The notes under the pieces: model-generated
The model's database searches: none
Told to the model about the DNA's origin: nothing
The model's input: the letters and a program-made list of their open reading frames with translations, nothing else
Origin: JAFGXW01 sp964634385
GTDB lineage: Bacteria; Bacillota_I; Bacilli_A; Izemoplasmatales; Izemoplasmataceae
Direction: 5' to 3'
Assembly (NCBI GenBank): GCA_964634385.1
Contig: CAZWIZ010000002.1
Location: 89,783 to 153,782, forward strand
Length of the DNA stretch: 64,000 nt
Program-made: the position numbers and the translations under genes
Part shown: positions 25,955-34,764 of the stretch, in pieces
Layout of the letters: each line of letters opens with the position of its first letter
Position numbering within the stretch: position 1 is the first letter of the stretch

Positions 25955-28738
25955 TTACTTATGATATTTTTTTATATAATCCCACACTCTTCTATTTACT
26001 CTAGCACTATTTAGTTTATATCCTAATTCTTTTATTTGTTCTTCTTCTTTTCTAATATTGGTTAAAACAGCAGACAGTTGTGCTTCTAAGGCTGTTCTCC
26101 CCATATCAGGTGTGTCTACTAAATGGGCTATTCCCATCGCTCTTAAGTTTTCATTTTCGATATCTTCTTTTGACACATATTTAGCTATTTCGTAATTAGA
26201 ATAATCTTCTCTTTTTTCAAAATCTAGTCTATTTATTTGACAAAACTGTTCTTTTAAATTAATTTTGGTTAAATAGATTTTTATAGTGATAACCTCTTTT
26301 GCTTTAACTAAAATACTATTTTTTAATGTAAACTCTTTTTCTTCTAAAAAATTAGTTTTTGTTAATTTCACAATATCATAACTAGATTTTACTTCAAACA
26401 ACGTTTCTTTTGTTCCACCATTGTATAATCTAATAGTTACAGCTTTTCCATCTTGTGATCTTTTAAAGGCTGTAACTTTTAATTGATTAGAACAATCTAA
26501 TATTTCTAAAAATGAGTGTTCTTGTGGTAAATTTCCAATATGAGTATCAGTTTTAACAATAATTGGTTCTGTATTGTATGAATCAGCTATTTTTAAAACA
26601 TTTCCTTTCTCATAATTTCCAACATGTGGGTAAACAGCATATCTAAATTTCATTTGTCTTAGACACTGTGCATCTGGTGTGTATATTTTAGGACCAGCAT
26701 CACCAAGGCGTGAATTGATATCACTAGCAACCCATTCAACAGCTCTAAATAATGTTAGTTCAATAGCATTATTTTTCTCATCTATTGTAAATTCCGGTAA
26801 CCCTTTATTTAAAACTGCAAGCCCAATTTTATTATCTGTCAAATCTACAAATTCACGATGTGGAAATATTTTATTCGGTTTTGGTTCTCGCGCTCCAATA
26901 ATCACTTCTCTAACATTTTCAGGAATTTCTAATTCATTAAAATCACTATAGGAAATATTTCTTGTAACCACATCAAACTGTGCACCAGCTTGCGATGTTG
27001 TTGTATTAATATTAGTTTCGAAAACAGTAGATATAAGATGATTTTTCGCAGTATTTAAAATGTCGGTTTCAAACTCAACAACTTTACTGTTCGCTTTTAC
27101 CGTAATATATGTTGTAACCGGCAATTTTATTACTGATTCTAATCTTTTTATTCGCGCTTTATCTAGCCCTATTGGAATAATAAAATCATATTTCGCTTTA
27201 ACTATAGTTAATTTCTTAGAAATCTTAACAAACGAAATGTCAGCAAAAATATCTTCTGTAGTTAAAACTATGTCGTTATTAGGATAAGAGTAATTGTACT
27301 CATCTCCACTATCTCCTTTATCTTTTAAAATTCCTAAATTAGCGTAACTAGCATTTGTTTCTTTATCAATCAAATTAATTGATCCATTACTATTAATTGT
27401 TACTTTAATTAAATTGTTTTCAATTGTTAATCTATCTTCGTCAACTATTAGTTCATTTTCAAATTGATCATTTTCTTTTAGTACCTTATATCCAAATGCA
27501 GGAATATTTTTAAGAGCTATATCACCAATTATGAAGTCTCTATCATATGATGCTGTATTAAAAACTATTGTATTTGTTGAATCAGTTGTATTAATTTTAG
27601 ATACTAATTTTTGTAAGGTGTCATCAACTTCATCGTTAAATAAGATATTTACTAAATCTGTTCTTTTTTCCATATCCTGATGAACATCATCAATTGAACA
27701 ACCACAAATACTATCGTGTGGTTGATTCATTAATAACTTTTTATAAGCTGCATCAATATGATTTTTATTATACTCTCCACCTGTTAACCAATTCATAGTA
27801 GATAATGGTAATGTAACTTTTTCAACTAGTTTTTCAGAATAATAATTTTGTTGTTTTAAATACATTCTCGATGAAAGAGTTCCTGGAAATACAGAAATGA
27901 ATCTGCCGCTATAAAGCGCTCCACTAAGTGTTTGTAGTGTAGGATTGTCTGAAAGAATTGCTTTAATGTATTCTTCTGGATTACTCTGTTTTATCTGATA
28001 TAAATCTGTGTCTTTTTGTTTCTTTTTAATGACTTTCAAAATGTCATCAGGACCAATTTCTTGATCATATCCATTAAGCATTAATAAGTTACTTGTCGTC
28101 GCAAAAGGAAGAAGTCTTTTATACGTATCTTTTACTCTAGCATCAAAAATCTCACTATGTTCTGCTAATCGCATACCATTTCGATAACTATCTAGTAAAT
28201 AAATAGTTGGAAGTTTTGTTCCATTAGGTGATTCCCATAAAAACTCTGAATTCACATTTTTTGGATCCATTTCTACTCCACGCCATACATAAATTCCAAA
28301 TAAATCAGCATTCTCTAAAATTTGGGATGTTTGCGAGATTTGTCCAAAATTATCAAGTAACCATCCAACTTTCATTTTACTACCATACTCTTTGGAGATT
28401 TGATCCCCTAAAATTAGGTTTTTTACTAATGATTCTTCACTTACAAGTTGCCAATCTGGTTGGTTATATAAAGGTCCAATAAAAATATTTCGTGATTGAA
28501 CAAATTTTTGTATTTTAGTTTTTTTAGTTGACACACTAATCCCTTTTTTTCTTAATTCTGAGTAATAATCTTCAAGTAACATTGTTTGTCCATCTAAAAC
28601 AAATTGATAACTTGGTTCTTTATCCAACATTAGAAATAATTTTTCAAAAAACTCTACTAACCATTCATTTGTATATTTACTATTTAAATACCACTCACGA
28701 TCCCAATGAGTGTGAGAAATGATATGCATTTTTTTCAT
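25955..28738 (-). CDS. GH38 alpha-mannosidase (mannosylglycerate-hydrolase-like)
   Basis: Zinc-dependent retaining alpha-mannosidase, 927 aa. N-terminal catalytic domain with HTHWDREWY (zinc His-Asp), GWLLDNFGQ (Asp nucleophile region) and NQPHDSICGCSIDDVHQDM (zinc His and family signature); the C-terminal beta-sandwich domains follow. No signal peptide, so it acts in the cytoplasm on an imported substrate. It resembles the MngB/SpGH38 group rather than lysosomal enzymes. It is 20 nt upstream-linked to an ABC importer operon and lies beside glycerate kinase and CdaR, pointing to a glycerate-linked mannoside. Ribosome site GGAGG, 9 nt before ATG. Confidence 0.92.
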   Translation of the reverse strand: MKKMHIISHTHWDREWYLNSKYTNEWLVEFFEKLFLMLDKEPSYQFVLDGQTMLLEDYYSELRKKGISVSTKKTKIQKFVQSRNIFIGPLYNQPDWQLVSEESLVKNLILGDQISKEYGSKMKVGWLLDNFGQISQTSQILENADLFGIYVWRGVEMDPKNVNSEFLWESPNGTKLPTIYLLDSYRNGMRLAEHSEIFDARVKDTYKRLLPFATTSNLLMLNGYDQEIGPDDILKVIKKKQKDTDLYQIKQSNPEEYIKAILSDNPTLQTLSGALYSGRFISVFPGTLSSRMYLKQQNYYSEKLVEKVTLPLSTMNWLTGGEYNKNHIDAAYKKLLMNQPHDSICGCSIDDVHQDMEKRTDLVNILFNDEVDDTLQKLVSKINTTDSTNTIVFNTASYDRDFIIGDIALKNIPAFGYKVLKENDQFENELIVDEDRLTIENNLIKVTINSNGSINLIDKETNASYANLGILKDKGDSGDEYNYSYPNNDIVLTTEDIFADISFVKISKKLTIVKAKYDFIIPIGLDKARIKRLESVIKLPVTTYITVKANSKVVEFETDILNTAKNHLISTVFETNINTTTSQAGAQFDVVTRNISYSDFNELEIPENVREVIIGAREPKPNKIFPHREFVDLTDNKIGLAVLNKGLPEFTIDEKNNAIELTLFRAVEWVASDINSRLGDAGPKIYTPDAQCLRQMKFRYAVYPHVGNYEKGNVLKIADSYNTEPIIVKTDTHIGNLPQEHSFLEILDCSNQLKVTAFKRSQDGKAVTIRLYNGGTKETLFEVKSSYDIVKLTKTNFLEEKEFTLKNSILVKAKEVITIKIYLTKINLKEQFCQINRLDFEKREDYSNYEIAKYVSKEDIENENLRAMGIAHLVDTPDMGRTALEAQLSAVLTNIRKEEEQIKELGYKLNSARVNRRVWDYIKKYHK

Positions 28739-28758
28739 TTCTTTACTTCCTCCAATAA

Positions 28759-29838
28759 CTATTTTATTCTTTTTGTAGTCTCTTTATTAAAAACAATATA
28801 TTTTTCAGTTAAATCTAATTTAATAAGTTGCCCAACTTTTAAGTCTAGTTTTTGACTAACTACTTTAATCTCTTGTTCACCTACTAAAACATTTATTACA
28901 ACATGTGATCCTTGTGGTTCAACAATTAATATTTTTGTATCAATCGGACCATTTTTAGTAATTCTGAAATTTTCTGGTCTAATTGATAAGACAACTTCTT
29001 TATTTAGATAGTCTTTCAATAAAATATCTTTTACCTTCGTCTTAACTTCAAATGAAAAATCATCATTAGAAAAAAATATCTTACTATCTTTTTTAACTAT
29101 TTTTACGGTAAAGAAATTAGATGGTGGAGATCCAATAAATTGTGCAACAAACATTGTATCAGGTTCATGATAAATCTCGTTTGGTGTTCCGATTTGTTCT
29201 ATTACGCCATTATTCATCAACACAATTCTATCGGCTAAGCTTAATGCTTCCGATTGGTCATGAGTTACAAAAATTGAAGTAGAATTCAAATCTTGATGAA
29301 TTCTCTTTAAATCAGTTCTCATTGCAACTCTTAGTTTAGCATCTAAATTACTAAGTGGTTCATCCATCAAAAATAGCTTCGATTTAATCGCAATTGCTCT
29401 TGCAACAGCAACTCGCTGACGTTGTCCACCTGATAGTTGATCTGGATAACGATCTAAATATTGAACTATATCACAAATAACTGCAACTTCTTGAACAATT
29501 TTATCAATTTCTTCTTTGGATTTTTTTCTTAATTTTAAAGCATAAGCAACATTGTTATAAACTGTCATATGTGGCCAAACAGCATAACTTTGAAAGATCA
29601 TTGAAATCCCTCTATCTTTTGGTTGAAGATTAACAATTGATTTACCATCAATTAAAATATCTCCTTCAGTTACAGACTCAAGTCCTGCAATCATCCGCAT
29701 TGTAGTTGATTTACCACAACCACTCGGCCCTAAAAAGACAATAAATTCACCTTTATCTATTTCTAAATCAAACTTTTTTACTGCTTCAATTGTTTTATTA
29801 TATACTTTTTTTAAATTATGTAATTTTATATAACTCAT
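28759..29838 (-). CDS. ABC transporter ATPase (MsmK/UgpC/MalK type)
   Basis: Energises a carbohydrate importer. 359 aa: Walker A GPSGCGKST, signature LSGGQRQRVAVARA, Walker B LFLMDEPLSNLD, H-loop VTHDQSEAL, and a C-terminal TOBE/OB regulatory domain (~240-355). 13 nt after the permease gene, in the same operon. A second ATPase of the same family is at 36623-37726; this one is the dedicated partner by position. Confidence 0.93.
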   Translation of the reverse strand: MSYIKLHNLKKVYNKTIEAVKKFDLEIDKGEFIVFLGPSGCGKSTTMRMIAGLESVTEGDILIDGKSIVNLQPKDRGISMIFQSYAVWPHMTVYNNVAYALKLRKKSKEEIDKIVQEVAVICDIVQYLDRYPDQLSGGQRQRVAVARAIAIKSKLFLMDEPLSNLDAKLRVAMRTDLKRIHQDLNSTSIFVTHDQSEALSLADRIVLMNNGVIEQIGTPNEIYHEPDTMFVAQFIGSPPSNFFTVKIVKKDSKIFFSNDDFSFEVKTKVKDILLKDYLNKEVVLSIRPENFRITKNGPIDTKILIVEPQGSHVVINVLVGEQEIKVVSQKLDLKVGQLIKLDLTEKYIVFNKETTKRIK

Positions 29839-29851
29839 ATTTTTCCTCCTA

Positions 29852-30877
29852 TTAGCCCCATAGCTTATTAATATATTTTCTTAAAAAGAATGTAAAAATC
29901 ACGGCTGGTGTTATTAATAAAATTGATCCTGCAGCTGCATAATGAATCGAACTTGTTCCCCCAATGGAATTGTACAATAATAAAGCCAGTGTCTGATTTC
30001 TATTAGTTAACAACAATGCTACTCCAGTATCATTCCATGCTGTAATAAATGCATACATACTTGATGCTGCAAAAGCAGGTAAAACTAATGGTAATGTAAT
30101 ATTTTTAAATGTTTGGAATTTAGTTGCTCCAAAAACAAGTGACGCTTCTTCAAGCTCTTTATCGACTCCGATAAAAATCCCTTTTGTTATCCAAGCTGTT
30201 AACCCAATATTCGGAATCGAATATACTACAGCTAACCCAATCATTGAATCAAATAATCCAAAATTAATTAACATGACCGCAGCAGAAACTGAAATTGCAA
30301 TTGTTGGAAACATTCTAACTACCAATGCTCCAATTCCGATTGCCTCTTTTCCTTTTATTGAAGTTCTAGCAAGAGCGTACCCTAATGATCCACCAATTGA
30401 TAAAGACAGTATAATCGTATAGATTGCAACTTTTACAGAATTTTTAAAGGCATTTCCGGCGCCACTAAAAACATCGAAAAATTTAGTATAGTTTAAAAAG
30501 AATGTTTTATATAGTTTTACATGAACTACATCACCAGTTTCCTTAGAACTACTTATTTCATCTTCTAACTCTTCTGGTGTAATAATAACATTTAGTTTTT
30601 CTTCTACATATTTACTTAATCCATTTGTATCTCCCCATATTAACAGTTCATATTCTCCTGCATTGTTTAATCTAGAAAAATTATAACGTTCATTTTCATT
30701 ATCCCATTGAAATTCTACATCATGATAAAGTCTAGGAACAATTGGTTTAGGAAAATCAGTTAATTCAATTCTACTTGTAAAAGAAGTGGTTGCTAAGTAA
30801 ATTAAAGGAATTAAAAAAACAAACCCAACAAAAATGATAAACATATAAAATAATACTTTGTTTGCCCCTCTAGTCAT
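29852..30877 (-). CDS. ABC sugar permease, MalG type, with long extracytoplasmic insert
   Basis: Inner-membrane subunit of the importer, 341 aa, longer than the usual ~280. TM1 lies at residues ~8-30, then about 100 mostly hydrophilic residues (~35-135) before TM2; the remaining helices and the EAA loop (EEASLVFGATKFQTF, contact with the ATPase) follow. The insert probably forms an external domain contacting the binding protein. Its ATG overlaps the end of the upstream permease gene (TAATG). Confidence 0.92.
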   Translation of the reverse strand: MTRGANKVLFYMFIIFVGFVFLIPLIYLATTSFTSRIELTDFPKPIVPRLYHDVEFQWDNENERYNFSRLNNAGEYELLIWGDTNGLSKYVEEKLNVIITPEELEDEISSSKETGDVVHVKLYKTFFLNYTKFFDVFSGAGNAFKNSVKVAIYTIILSLSIGGSLGYALARTSIKGKEAIGIGALVVRMFPTIAISVSAAVMLINFGLFDSMIGLAVVYSIPNIGLTAWITKGIFIGVDKELEEASLVFGATKFQTFKNITLPLVLPAFAASSMYAFITAWNDTGVALLLTNRNQTLALLLYNSIGGTSSIHYAAAGSILLITPAVIFTFFLRKYINKLWG

Positions 30878-31782
30878 TATGAAGCACTCCTTTCAGCTCT
30901 ACTGTTAGCACGTAAGAATAAATATGCAATACACATTACAATCAACACAACGAATAACGAGTATGAAACTGACAATTTATATGCTTCTTCTCCATAGTAA
31001 AATTTAGTATAGTACACGATTCTTTCTACCAAAAATGGTACTTTATCAAAGTCAAAAATCATTACAGAAATAAGCCAAACTTGTACTCCTGAAATTATTC
31101 TTAGTAATAAAGCAGTAATAATAGTTGGCTTTATAATCGGAATAACAATATCTTTTACTGATTGAAACCTATTAGCTCCAAAAACTAATGAAGCTTCACT
31201 ATATTCCTTATTTAAGTTTTGTAATCCTGCTAAAATAATGATCATAACTGATGGAAGAACTGTCCAAGTATCAATTAATACTAAAAACATAACCGCATTC
31301 ATTCCAGATATATTGGTCCATAAATGCAGGCCATCAAAAATTCCAACCCATTCTAATAAAGCTTGGAGTTTAGTGATGTCTAAAAACGAATTTAACCATC
31401 CGTACTGAGTTAACCCGGTATTCCAAATAACTCCAACTGCAGAAATTGGGATTGCCATAGGAATCATCATTACAAATAAAAAGATACTAGAACCTTTAAA
31501 ATTTCTATTAATAATTAGAGCAAGTATGAGTGCTAAAATAAACTGTACAATAATAGAAACTAACGCAAAGACTAGTGTATTAATAACAGCATCTCCAAAT
31601 TTTTTATCTTGAAATAATGCAAAAACATTTTCAAGTGTAAATCCTCCATCTATCGCAGTAAAAACCTCTTTTACTGCAGTAAAAACAGGATATGCCCAGA
31701 ATATGGAATAAAATAATAGTGCAGGTATTACTAATAAATATGGTGATTTTAAAAATGATTTTTTGATTTTAGTACTATTCAT
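30877..31782 (-). CDS. ABC sugar permease, MalF type
   Basis: Second membrane subunit, 301 aa with six predicted helices and the EAA motif YSEASLVFGANRFQSVKDIVIPI facing the ATPase. Starts 168 nt downstream of the binding-protein gene, with a stem-loop (31877-31920) in the gap. Transcriptionally followed by the MalG-type permease and ATPase genes. Confidence 0.93.
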   Translation of the reverse strand: MNSTKIKKSFLKSPYLLVIPALLFYSIFWAYPVFTAVKEVFTAIDGGFTLENVFALFQDKKFGDAVINTLVFALVSIIVQFILALILALIINRNFKGSSIFLFVMMIPMAIPISAVGVIWNTGLTQYGWLNSFLDITKLQALLEWVGIFDGLHLWTNISGMNAVMFLVLIDTWTVLPSVMIIILAGLQNLNKEYSEASLVFGANRFQSVKDIVIPIIKPTIITALLLRIISGVQVWLISVMIFDFDKVPFLVERIVYYTKFYYGEEAYKLSVSYSLFVVLIVMCIAYLFLRANSRAERSAS

Positions 31783-31876
31783 ATTTTAATCTCCTTTAAT
31801 CCTTTATTTAATTATAACAAAAATATTATTGTATTCCCATATTCTTACGAATATAATAATATTTTAATTATTATAT

Positions 31877-31920
31877 AATTCAAAAGGCCATTAACTTTGT
31901 TGTTAGCGGCCTTTTGAATT
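31877..31920 (-). terminator. Stem-loop between binding-protein and permease genes
   Basis: Perfect 13-bp outer stem (31877-31889 with 31908-31920, AATTCAAAAGGCC ends). The U-tract after it is weak, so it may stabilise the binding-protein mRNA or attenuate rather than stop transcription, giving more binding protein than permease. Confidence 0.7.
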
Positions 31921-31949
31921 ATTTTTTAAGAGTTATAATGAAAATATTA

Positions 31950-33215
31950 TTAGTCTATTTTTAAAGCATCTAACTCTGCTTGGGCAACATCTAAACGGTC
32001 TAATAGTGCTTGATCGCTTTCAAAATCTCCGGCCATCAATTCAGCAAACACCGCGTCAGAAACAGCCTTAACTCCACCCCATTCAACATATTCAGGAATC
32101 ATTTGAAGTCCCTCTACGTTAGCATTTTGAATAGTAGAGATCCCTTGTCTAATTACTTCTTCAGCTGGAGTAGATCCAAGAGCATCAATTGCTTCAGCTA
32201 ACGGAGGAATTGATCCTAAAGCTGCATAAATGATTTGATCTTTATCCGTCATCCATTTAATGAATTCAGAAGCTAATTCTTGATTTTTACTATCTTTAAC
32301 GATTCCAATACCATGTCCACCAGCAATTGTTCCAGCTTTCCCACTAGTTCCTTTAGGACCTGGGAATACTTTAAATTGAGCAGGTGCACCATCATATGTT
32401 AATCCAACAACACTTTGATGTTCAAATGCAATTTGAATTGCTCCACTTTCTAATAATTCTTGACAAGAATTAATAGTTGTAGATTGTGGATGAATTCCAC
32501 CTTTGTTATACATTTCTAAGATATCTAACCATGCTTTTTGGTTAGCAGATGTATTCAATGCAGGAAAAGTTCCTGAAATTGTAGAAGTATTAGATAATGC
32601 CATACCTCCAACTTGATAAATAATTAATCTTCCTGATTCGCCTTTGATTGCAGTTTTAACATTAGTTCCATCAACCCAATCAACATAATCATCCCAAGTG
32701 TAATCACCAGCTAATACTTCTTCTTCAGTTAATCCTTCAGGTAAGAAGTTAAAAGCTTCGTTACGAGCGATGCTTAAATATACATCTGTATTAATAGGGA
32801 AGAAATATCTTTCTCCACCAATATTAGTTGATGAATCAAATGCTGCAGAAAAAGTTCTATCAGACATTTCCGTCTCAAGATCATTTAACCCAGTCATGTA
32901 ATCATTATTGCCGATAAAATTAACCATATCTGAATAATGAGCTATCACCAAGTCGGTTACTACTTCACCAGATTGTTGTTCTGTGTCTATTTTATCAAAT
33001 AAAGCTCCAACCTCTGTAAATGTAGTAAATTCAATTTTAACATTGTGTTCTTCTTCAAATGGTGCAAAGATTTCTCGTTGATAAATCTCCTTTTCACTTA
33101 CTTCACGAGCAAACGCCGAAGCGATAACCAATGTTGTAGGTTCATTAGACCCGCCACATGCCGATAAAGCAAAGACTAATGTTATTGCAATAAATGTAAT
33201 CAGTATTTTTTTCAT
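31950..33215 (-). CDS. ABC transporter substrate-binding lipoprotein (MalE-like)
   Basis: Membrane-anchored receptor of the carbohydrate importer, 421 aa. Lipoprotein signal peptide MKKILITFIAITLVFALSAC with lipidated Cys20, then a family-1 solute-binding fold (ITEFTTFTEVG-like region near residue 60, AGGHGIGIVKDSKNQELASEF near 300). First gene of the importer operon; a LacI-type palindrome lies 74 nt upstream. The ligand is not readable from sequence; context suggests a mannosyl/glucosyl-glycerate. Confidence 0.93.
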   Translation of the reverse strand: MKKILITFIAITLVFALSACGGSNEPTTLVIASAFAREVSEKEIYQREIFAPFEEEHNVKIEFTTFTEVGALFDKIDTEQQSGEVVTDLVIAHYSDMVNFIGNNDYMTGLNDLETEMSDRTFSAAFDSSTNIGGERYFFPINTDVYLSIARNEAFNFLPEGLTEEEVLAGDYTWDDYVDWVDGTNVKTAIKGESGRLIIYQVGGMALSNTSTISGTFPALNTSANQKAWLDILEMYNKGGIHPQSTTINSCQELLESGAIQIAFEHQSVVGLTYDGAPAQFKVFPGPKGTSGKAGTIAGGHGIGIVKDSKNQELASEFIKWMTDKDQIIYAALGSIPPLAEAIDALGSTPAEEVIRQGISTIQNANVEGLQMIPEYVEWGGVKAVSDAVFAELMAGDFESDQALLDRLDVAQAELDALKID

Positions 33216-33288
33216 AATCTACCTCCTATTTTTTTTATAACTTAATTATAACAAACCATTTTATCTAAATAAATATCCTATATAACAA

Positions 33289-33306
33289 ATTACAAGCGCT
33301 TGTAAT
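33289..33306. promoter_or_regulatory. LacI-type operator upstream of the importer operon
   Basis: Perfect 18-bp palindrome ATTACAAGCGCTTGTAAT with the central AAGCGCTT typical of LacI/GalR/CcpA sites. It differs from the CcpA cre consensus at two diagnostic positions (A/T for G/C). It sits about 75 nt upstream of the binding-protein start. The only LacI-type gene in the window is at 195-1193; a genome-encoded CcpA-like protein is the alternative. Confidence 0.65.
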
Positions 33307-33417
33307 AGTTTTTATTGTTACCAAAAACAAAAAATATTTGTTTTCGGCCTTTTTACAATATAATTAACATTAGTTTTTTTGTTATAACAATAATTATTAT
33401 TGTTTTTTTCTTTAATA

Positions 33418-34764
33418 TTAAATATTGTCTAATAATTCCTGTAAAAGTGCTTCAAGCCTATAATATGATAAATTAGTTTTAGCTTTTAAAAAATTACTAT
33501 CTACTATTTTATTATATTTATCCTTATCCAATAAAATTTTCATAATTTCTACCTGTTTTTCTTTGGTAGTTGTTCTCGGAATATAATATAATCCCGTTTT
33601 TTGATCTTTCTTAATTTCATCAGTAATTGTCACTAATTCAAAATGATACTTCTTAATATCTGTTTTATATACAGGGTATTCATAAATTAGGATAGGTTTC
33701 TTAGCAAAAAGTCCTTCGAGCAACTGATTTCCCCACCCCTCTAATACACTCGTATATGAAATAAAATCACATATTGTATAAAAATCCCATAATGAATACT
33801 TTTTTTGGTTATTTAATATTTCCCTTGAATGACCTAGTAAATCATTAGCATAATGAATTACTACTTTTGATGACTGTAATAAATTATTTAATTCTTTAAA
33901 TTTTAAATCATTCATTTCTTTCATTCCAACTAATACAAAGTGAATTCTTGTATCCTTATTTATATGATAATTATTATAAATAGGTTTGCCTTGATATGAA
34001 GTTAGAGAATTAGCAATCTCTTCTATAATTCTGAACCCCAGTTCAATTGCTTTTCTTTCAACAATTCTCGTTGCTTGTAAAAATACAATATCGTCTTCTT
34101 TTATTTTTAAAACTTTTCTTAAATCATTATTATAGTCATCCTTAACAAAAGGTAACTGACTAAAATTGAAGACATTTGGAATAACAGTTGCTTTAATTCC
34201 TTTTCTTTTAAACAGTTCATCTTTTGCTATATGGTTTATGACACAATGTTGACTGTTATATGGGGCAGGAAAATATTTAAACAAATATTCATTTATTGAT
34301 TTAAAAGTAGGTTTTCTATATCGCTTTCTCTCCCAATAAAAATCATGATGATGATAAATAATTTCTGTAATATGTTCTTTTGCCAATCTTGCAACTGCTA
34401 TTCCGACAGGAATATTGTAGGCTAATGAAGATATATTGTTTGGAACTAGTAAATCTATTGAATTAGAAATAATTAACTCTTTTAATTTTATGTATATTTT
34501 ATCACTATACTGATCAATATAATCTAAAAATTCCCATTCTGTCTTAAAGTCCGTAAAAGTCTCAAAGGCATTTTTATGAATAATTTGGTTATACTCACTT
34601 TGATAATCTAAAAATTCAAGAAATAAATCATTATCTTTAGCGGGACATCCTGAAATATAAATCACTTCATGTCCTATATTTTCTAGTGCTTTTTTCCATT
34701 TATCCATTTCCAATGAAACTCCATCTGTTTCATAAACTCTAAAATGCATTAATGCTATTTTCAT
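33418..34764 (-). CDS. Glycosyltransferase family 4 (candidate mannosylglucosylglycerate synthase)
   Basis: GT-B retaining glycosyltransferase, about 448 aa, cytoplasmic. N-terminal MKIALMHFRVYETDGVSLEM is a GT4-like acceptor domain start; the C-terminal domain has ATRIVERKAIELG and LEGWGNQLLEGLFAKKPILIYE, the E-x7-E nucleotide-sugar motif. The ATG at 34764 (GGAGG 7 nt upstream) overlaps the phosphorylase stop as ATGA, so the two are translationally coupled. Sitting among genes for glycosyl-glycerate breakdown, it may use the same compounds, e.g. add mannose to glucosylglycerate. Donor and acceptor are inferred only. Confidence 0.75.
   Translation of the reverse strand: MKIALMHFRVYETDGVSLEMDKWKKALENIGHEVIYISGCPAKDNDLFLEFLDYQSEYNQIIHKNAFETFTDFKTEWEFLDYIDQYSDKIYIKLKELIISNSIDLLVPNNISSLAYNIPVGIAVARLAKEHITEIIYHHHDFYWERKRYRKPTFKSINEYLFKYFPAPYNSQHCVINHIAKDELFKRKGIKATVIPNVFNFSQLPFVKDDYNNDLRKVLKIKEDDIVFLQATRIVERKAIELGFRIIEEIANSLTSYQGKPIYNNYHINKDTRIHFVLVGMKEMNDLKFKELNNLLQSSKVVIHYANDLLGHSREILNNQKKYSLWDFYTICDFISYTSVLEGWGNQLLEGLFAKKPILIYEYPVYKTDIKKYHFELVTITDEIKKDQKTGLYYIPRTTTKEKQVEIMKILLDKDKYNKIVDSNFLKAKTNLSYYRLEALLQELLDNI

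Noticed and set aside
33310..33417. A/T-only hairpins after the glycosyltransferase gene
   Set aside because: Complementarity such as AACAATAAT/ATTATTGTT is present but expected in such A/T-rich sequence; not called as a terminator.
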